From the NCBI GenBank assembly GCA_018466975.1, contig CM031558.1, positions 620,001 to 684,000 of the forward strand: a stretch of DNA of 64,000 bases, in the 5' to 3' direction. Source of the DNA: Sparassis latifolia. Lineage: Eukaryota; Basidiomycota; Agaricomycetes; Polyporales; Sparassidaceae. The number at the start of each line of letters is the position of its first letter. The first letter of the stretch is position 1. A model generated the notes under the pieces. It ran no database searches and was not told the DNA's origin. It was given only the letters and a program-made list of their open reading frames with translations. A program made the position numbers and the translations under genes. Positions 57,825 through 64,000 of this stretch are shown piece after piece.

Positions 57825-60648
57825 ATGACATCGGGAATTCCTTCGAAGCCAACTTCAAGTTCTGCAAAACCAGCATCTTCAATTTGGAAGGGCAAGGCTA
57901 AGGCGACAGAGGCCGACTACGACGATCTCACACCAGTGATCACCTACCGACATTTATATTCTCAGAATCTTGGCGTGAAGGACCCTCTGCGGGTCGTTGC
58001 GCTCTGCGACAGTGACGCTTTCTATGCGGCGTGCGAACAGGTTCGCCTGGGGATCGATCCTTTGAAGCCGCTAGTGGTGCAGCAGTGGGACTCTCTCATC
58101 GCTGTCAACTACCCTGCTCGCAAGTTCGGGATCACGAGGATGGCTAAGGTCAGGGATGCGCGGAGAATGTGTCCTGATCTTGTCGTTGTCCATGTTGCGA
58201 CGTATAAGGAGGGTGAAAAGGAGCCTGGGTATTGGGAGAATCCGGATACTCGTACACATAAGGTGTGTTATTACACGTCAGCTTTGCATCCTATGCATAG
58301 AGGCTGTCGTCGTCTACGCGCTCCCTCGAGCTGAAAGTTGCTGTTGCTTCAGGTGTCGCTTGACCATTATCGACGAGAAAGCATGAAGATTATCCAAATG
58401 TTCAAAGATGGCTTACCAGCCGGAGAGATCGGTAAGAGTGTCGTGCCTTATGGCCCATATTTTAGTGATTTACTTGGCTCTGAACGCTACGCGATAAGAG
58501 AAGGCGTCAATTGATGAAGCATTCATTGATTTTACTCGTCCTGTCCGCGAAGAAATATTAAAACGTTACCCATACCTTGCGCAAGTACCTCCAGATGCCC
58601 CGCATGGTGCAGACAGCGCGCTTCCACCTCCACCACCTATATTATGGGACAACCTCGGGACAGTCATACCAATCACCCCGCCACCACCAGAGTCCTCAAT
58701 AGACGGTGCCAATGTAACGCCTGAAGTTAGTAGGCCTGCGTTAGAAGAGGAGCACGAGAGTGTTCAAGACGACGATGGATCGACGACCTGGCATGACGTC
58801 GCACTATCAATAGCGGCCGAGTATATGGAGAAGATAAGAGACGACATCCGGACCAAGCTTGGATATACCACTTCTGCGGTTGGTGAACGGGTGCGATGTT
58901 GCCGAAGGCGCAACTGACTTCGACTTGGTTCCTTCTAGGGAATCGCACGGAACAAGTTCCTAGCGAAGGTACAGTATACTTATGTCAATGCACCTTCAAA
59001 TCATGCTTATTTCTGATGCTTTCCGCAGCTCACTGCATCCTACAAGAAGCCAAACAGTCAGGTTCGGATCGATTTGTCATGGCATACCGTTCCGCTTATT
59101 ACTTACGCCACCGGGCAGAGTCTCCTTCGCAATGCGGCTATTCCGAATTATCTTCGACCGTTGCCATTCCAGAAGGTGAGCAGTGTGACTTGTTGCTGAT
59201 CACGTAAGCTATATTGATCTCGTTGCTTGCCTTAGATCCGGTTTCTGGGCGGCAAACTAGGCAAAGCATTGGCAGAGCAGTACGATGTCTCAACGGTCGG
59301 TGACCTGCTGTGAGTGCCCAATTATGTGTTCGTATATATGGGTTCAGAACTTATCATAAATTAACAGCACAATCAGCCTCGGTAGGCATGAAGCTCATTC
59401 TCAATAGGAGAGGCTCTGAACAGTCATCTATTGCAGAGGAGATGCAGCGAAAGTTCGGTGAGAACTCAATCTGGGTTTACGAGATTTTGCGGTTCGTCGA
59501 TTCATTCATCCGTTATGCTACTGGCTGATAATTTTGAATCTAGCGGTATCGACCGCTCGGAAGGTGCGCCTTCTATCTGTCCTTGAAAGCTCTCATTTCG
59601 TGATATTCACATCGATCGCCTGGTCAACTAACAGTCAAGGAGAAGTCCGTGGTGAACAAGAGTATGCTTGCGTCCAAGAACCTCCCACAGCCAATCACAC
59701 AAACTTCCCAGGGCCACCATTGGATCAGAGTCCTCGCAGCGGAATTAGCGTTACGTCTGAATGAAGCGCGGGAGTCAAACTCGGCGCTATGGCCCAAGTC
59801 GATTGTGTTGCATGTACGGCAAGGTCGGTATTTTTTTGCGACCCCAGAAAATAAGACCTATAGTAGGGTTTACCCCCAAGTTCCTGCGAGAAACGCAGGC
59901 TTTTTGCGAGCGAGGTTCGGTTTATACCGCACCTCCGCGCTCGAGCCTCTCTGGCATTTTCAATTTTTCACACGCTGGGTCCCGCCGATTTACAGAAGGC
60001 TGATCACCGAGCGTCCCTTCCGCAGGCTACGATACATTCCGATCCAAGCAGACTGTATTCCCGTTCTCGCGGAATGTCACTGTCGACCTCATTGCGTCCG
60101 CCGGAGACAAGCTGTGGAAAGAACTGGTCGGCACGGAGGATACGCGTGCGACGCCTATGAAAATTACTAATGTGCAGCTGTCGTTTGCCGGCATTGAATC
60201 CATGGAGGTCGGGCAGCGGGGAATTGAGGTGTTCCTCAAGACACGGTCTCCTTCGGATGAACAAACGCCGCAGCAGCGGAAGAACGATGACTCCCCGAAA
60301 CGCAAGCGGGATCCACAGGACGATGCTCCCGCGCCTCCGCCTCCACAGTCGCCGACCCGTGAGGATGCTGCGTCGTTTGTCTGCGACCAGTGCAAGAAGC
60401 TTATTGCCCTCCCGGACGCCCTTGCCTCCGGCGGTATCGATGGTGAGATCAGAGCGGAAGCGCTTGCACGGCTACGGGTGGAGCACGATGATTTCCATCT
60501 CGCGCACGAGCTAGCGAAGCAGTCGTCGGGTGGTGGCTATTCTTCTCTCCGCCCCACCTCTAGACAAGAACGGAACAGGGGCTCGGGGACGAACGGAGAT
60601 AAAGAGAAGAAGCCCGGAGGCATTGCGACGTTCTTCAAGAAGCGGTGA
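57825..60648 (+). CDS. DNA polymerase eta (translesion synthesis)
   Basis: Y-family polymerase that bypasses UV lesions. The ATG at 57825 gives MTSGIPSKPTSSSAKPASS. The catalytic core has VVALCDSDAFYAACEQVRLG, the first metal-binding Asp region, then YPARKFGITRMAKVRDARRM, and KASIDEAFIDFTRPV, the S-I-D-E-A palm motif. A proline-rich insert (PPPPPILWDN) lies in the palm. SAGIARNKFLAKLTASYKKP, RFLGGKLGKALAEQYDV and KSMLASKNLPQPI follow, leading to the little-finger domain. The C-terminus carries a ubiquitin-binding zinc finger, FVCDQCKKLIALP ... EHDDFHLAHELAK, and ends GGIATFFKKR, a PCNA-binding box without the usual Gln. Introns lie near 58264-58352, 58432-58500, 58882-58932, 59177-59234 and others. 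The eta assignment over kappa rests on the C2H2 finger plus the terminal PIP-like motif. Confidence 0.9.
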
Positions 60649-61780
60649 CGGACTAGTGACAATTTCCAAGTATGTCATTTTACTCCACACGCAATGCTGT
60701 TCTATTTATCAAGTCAAACTTGGAATATTAGTGCTGACGTCCACTCTTGTAGAACAGAGAAATGTGCATAATGTCGGTCACCTTCATTCGGGTGGCAGGT
60801 ATCGATCAAATGCTGGCGCGTGCAGCAAAGTTTTCAGGGCGCGTGATGGAGGATGTAACACAACTTGAATCATGTTACTGGCGCCTTTTGTCCAATTTCC
60901 AAGGTAAAAACACTAGTACTTTGGTGATGGCGTGCAACTATACTGGCCCTGTACTAAAGGTATGCTCAACGTGGATGCTCAAAGCGATTGTGAACGTCAC
61001 GGGTGCGTCCACTATTCTTACTTTCCGAAGAATTTAAAAGCAGCCATATTCATGCATTGTCTCGCCTTTCCTCCCTCGCTAGCTGCGCCTTTGCCCGCCC
61101 GAATAGTCAATATGTACAGCAGACAAGTCAACGGTGACTCGTCTTATCCTCTTATATCGCAAAGTTTTCTTCAGACAATTCAGCCGCCAGCTTGCACTTG
61201 TCTATCACACGACACACCGTGGTCCGGGGAAAAACTATATTGTTCAACGTATGGTAGCTCTCACCAGTACAGCCTTACTGGCGACTTATACCCCATTTCA
61301 ATTCTGCATGAGAAATATTAAGTAGTCCAGACTTGCGACTCCGGGTTGAGAGACACTCTGGAAGACCGAGAGACTGTCCGCGTCTCGGAGTGGTATTCCA
61401 TGCGCATGGGAACCGGACCCATTAGGACATCTTCCTTCGCAACGCACTGCACACGCAATGTCGCCAGATGAGGGACCTCTAGATAGAGCCGCCTCGCTTA
61501 AGTGTAAGATGTCCATCATTTGCGTATATGATGGCGGTAAGCACCGCCATGAGCGAATAAAACTGCTGAGTCGCCGACATTAGCACGGAGCTCCCTCTCG
61601 GGACTTTGTTCTTTCCTCCTTCATCTCCGTTCCTTGGACCGGCTCCTTTCGTCTGCTCGGCCAGACATCCCAGCGAACAGGCGCAGGACGACCTAGCTTT
61701 GCTGTTCATAGCATCCGTGGCCACCTGTCGGGAACAGTTCTTGGATTTCACGGACCTTTTTTCATGCGATTGTGGTGAAT
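60649..61780. other. Intergenic, receptor promoter region
   Basis: No supportable gene. Short open frames only. Confidence 0.45.
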
Positions 61781-64000
61781 ATGTCGACCCAACAGGTGCT
61801 CGTCTTGTATCAGCCCGGTCAGGCTTCAGCGTTGATTGTGAGTATAGACAACATTCAATTGTACCGTCGCCGAGGCTGAGATTACTTGAAGGCCATAGTA
61901 GTTTTCGCGATACTATCCATTCTTGCTATCGCGTTCGTGCCCTTGCGTTCCGCCTGGGTCTACGTCCGCGCTATCGTGTTTAGGCGCAAGTTTAAAGAGA
62001 ACCCCACTGAGTATCGCTATCAAGAACAGCGGTTCTTCTTCTCCACGCAACTCGGTGCCTACACTGCGTCGATGCTCTGCGGTAACTTCTTGAGCAGTCT
62101 GGCGTTCGCACTCGACTCTGAATGGGTTCGGCGGAGGGCTGTAGAGAGAGGTACGATAATGTATTTACTAGACCTTCAATTTTCGAGACTGACCTGTGTC
62201 CCAGACTCGATATGCATGGCGCAAGGTATGTACGAGCCCGTGCCGGAGTTGCCAAAGCTCAATGTTTCATTTCCTTTCTGCAGGCGCACTCGGTCAAGTG
62301 GGCCACATGGCGACGGCGTTCTTCACCGCTACGGTGGCAGTTCATTCGTTCAATTCGCTTGTACTGCGCAATCGGCTGCCCAGGTGGGCATGCGTCATCG
62401 TCCTCTTGGGAGGTTGGATCACGGCTGTGGTGGTAGGCATCGTTCCTGCGGTCGTCTCCGGTGCGGTCGGGCCTGTCTTCAGCTACGACGGCCTGTCTTG
62501 CGGTGTCGCGTGGCAGTATCCCGCGGCACAGATCATCCTGCTACTTGTTCCTCTTTTCATTTCTGCTTTATGCTCCGTGGTATTCTACGTCCTCATCTTT
62601 CTCGTGCTCCGCGGAACGCTGGTATTCAAGAACGGACTCAAGTTTCACCTGGATCCAGAGGTCCGTCGGAGTGTGCTCGATGCCAATGGCACTCCGTTGC
62701 AGTATCAGCGGTTCATCGCCGCGGTAGTGAAAAGCATGCTTTGGTGAGTACCTACCTCTTTCGCATTGTCGAAATTGACTGATGTGTCGCTGCAGTTTAC
62801 CCATCGGTTCGTAAATTATTTTCAAGATGAACTGCGTGGCTGACAGTCCTCCAGCTTATCTGGCACTCCTAATTTGGTACATCATCGTTGTTCTGTTGCA
62901 GGCTTCTGGCAAGAGCGTTTCGTTCGGGTTCCAGGTGTTCGCAAGCACGATGAGGGCGATGCTTGGTAAGACAATGACAGATCAGTCGGCGCACACAGTC
63001 TGACTCTCCCGTCGACAGGTCTGGCCAACGTTCTGATCGTACTGAACACAATGCGAATTCTATCCCCGCACCTCAAAGGCCGCTCCGACTCGAGCAAGTC
63101 GAAGCGCGAGGCGGACATGGAAAGCTTCTATGTACCAAGCAAGTCTCCTCCATTCACCTCGCCTTCAGAGAAGACTCCGCCCGTGCCGCGTCTGACGTTG
63201 AGTGCGCCCTCGCCCGCCTCGAGCGGCGGATCCGATTCTGGGCGCTTGTGGATACCGCCAGTAGACATACCTGTCCCACGCCCCGCGTCGCACGCCTCGA
63301 CGATAAATAGCATGACTGTGCGCAATCAGGCCGGCCCATCACTTCCGTCTAGTCCCCGCGCAGGGCTACCTTCGCAGCCTCCGTCCTTCGGGTCCGCCTT
63401 ACGTATTCCCGAACCTGCCTTCCAGAAGACCGCGCAGAGCAGAGACAGTGCTAGATGGTCCAATAGCTTGCACGTCGATGTTCCGCTCCCTGGCCGGCCA
63501 TCGCCTCCGCATCGGCCTGTGCGGCCTCCGACATCACCTCACTCGCGCAACGTCCCGCCTGTGAACGCGAATACCTCCGTTGACTCTAACAAGCCCAATG
63601 CGCCGACCGTAAAGAGAGTGGCCTTTGACGACCGTGAAAGCAAATATGTGCAGGAGATCCCGAGAGTCACGTCCCCCTTGGCCAACACTCCTGCATCGCT
63701 TCCTGGTTCATCAGCTGGGTTTAGGTCCTCGCCTGCATTCGCGCGAACGTTCAATGAGGCGAATCTCCTGCTCAGTCCCTTGCGTCAGGCACGACAGTCC
63801 CCAGCGCCTCGTACTGTTGGTGAGGAGGTTCATACCGCAGTGTCCCCGAGGAGTAAGCCGGTAGCGCTCTCTAGTTCTGCTTGGGCAGCTCTCGTCGCTG
63901 GGGCGGCCACGAGCAGATCTCCGCTCCCTGTATCTCCGCAGGTGTTAGCCTCTGGTCGTCATTCGCGATCTATCGACCTGCCTCGTGCTCTGCGCCCGCG
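61781..64000 (+). CDS. Seven-helix receptor-like membrane protein (3' end beyond window)
   Basis: The first exon starts MSTQQVLVLYQPGQASALI and is spliced at GTGAGT to 61890. Predicted helices: AIVVFAILSILAIAF; STQLGAYTASMLCGNFLSS; GHMATAFFTATVAVHSF; ACVIVLLGGWITAVVVGI; IILLLVPLFISALCSVVFYV; KSMLCLPIAYLALLIWYIIV; and STMRAMLGLANVLIVLNT. A Cys between helices 2 and 3 (DSICMAQGALGQ) and another between 4 and 5 (YDGLSCGVAW) fit the extracellular disulfide of G-protein-coupled receptors. Helix 6 is assembled through an 11-bp exon (62796-62806). A long cytosolic Ser/Pro-rich tail begins near 63050 (KGRSDSSKSKREADM) and is still open at the window end. Family: putative fungal GPCR, probably Git3- or Stm1-like; ligand unknown. 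Confidence 0.75.

Overview
The window is nuclear DNA of a filamentous basidiomycete, most likely a wood-decaying Agaricomycete. The evidence is dense small genes with many 45-90 bp GT-AG introns, an AA14 lytic polysaccharide monooxygenase, a class I hydrophobin relic, long F-box proteins of the mushroom type, and a Tnp2-type CACTA transposon nested in a Ty1/copia element. No species can be named from the sequence alone.

Layout. 1-12.6 kb: a transketolase-family enzyme (+), a dead class I hydrophobin (-), an F-box protein (-) and a secreted AA14 LPMO with a long Ala/Ser-rich tail (-). 12.6-25.1 kb: a block of mobile DNA. It holds a 1.05-kb element with 354-bp inverted repeats and a vestige of a transposase N-terminus, a 331-bp Harbinger-like MITE flanked by TTA, and an LTR/copia element (196-bp and 189-bp LTRs, ATAAG target duplication). 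The copia gag gene is split by a 6.17-kb CACTA transposon flanked by TAG. All coding regions in this block are broken. 25.6-33.1 kb: housekeeping genes, namely a divergent beta-tubulin (+), a DUF1479 dioxygenase-like protein (+), cyanase (-) and the mitochondrial LYR protein SDHAF3/Acn9 (-). 33.1-37.9 kb: a gene-poor region with two families of repeats that keep possible hairpin stems; I cannot assign it to any known element. 37.9-42.3 kb: a disordered hypothetical protein, a DUF4604 protein and a small acidic/proline-rich hypothetical protein. 44.3-50.0 kb: NAD-dependent formate dehydrogenase, a ThuA-domain protein and an MFS transporter, all on +. 51.7-60.7 kb: a secreted cysteine-rich protein with a Kex2-like site, a second F-box protein, an AIF-type Rieske/flavin reductase and DNA polymerase eta. 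From 61.8 kb: a seven-helix receptor-like protein that runs off the end of the window.

The genes do not form one metabolic cluster. Cyanase, formate dehydrogenase, the transketolase-like enzyme and the ThuA protein are scattered single-gene functions, and strand alternation and spacing give no operon-like logic. Exon boundaries were inferred by hand from reading-frame continuity, splice consensus and protein-family expectation, so single boundaries may be off by a few bases.
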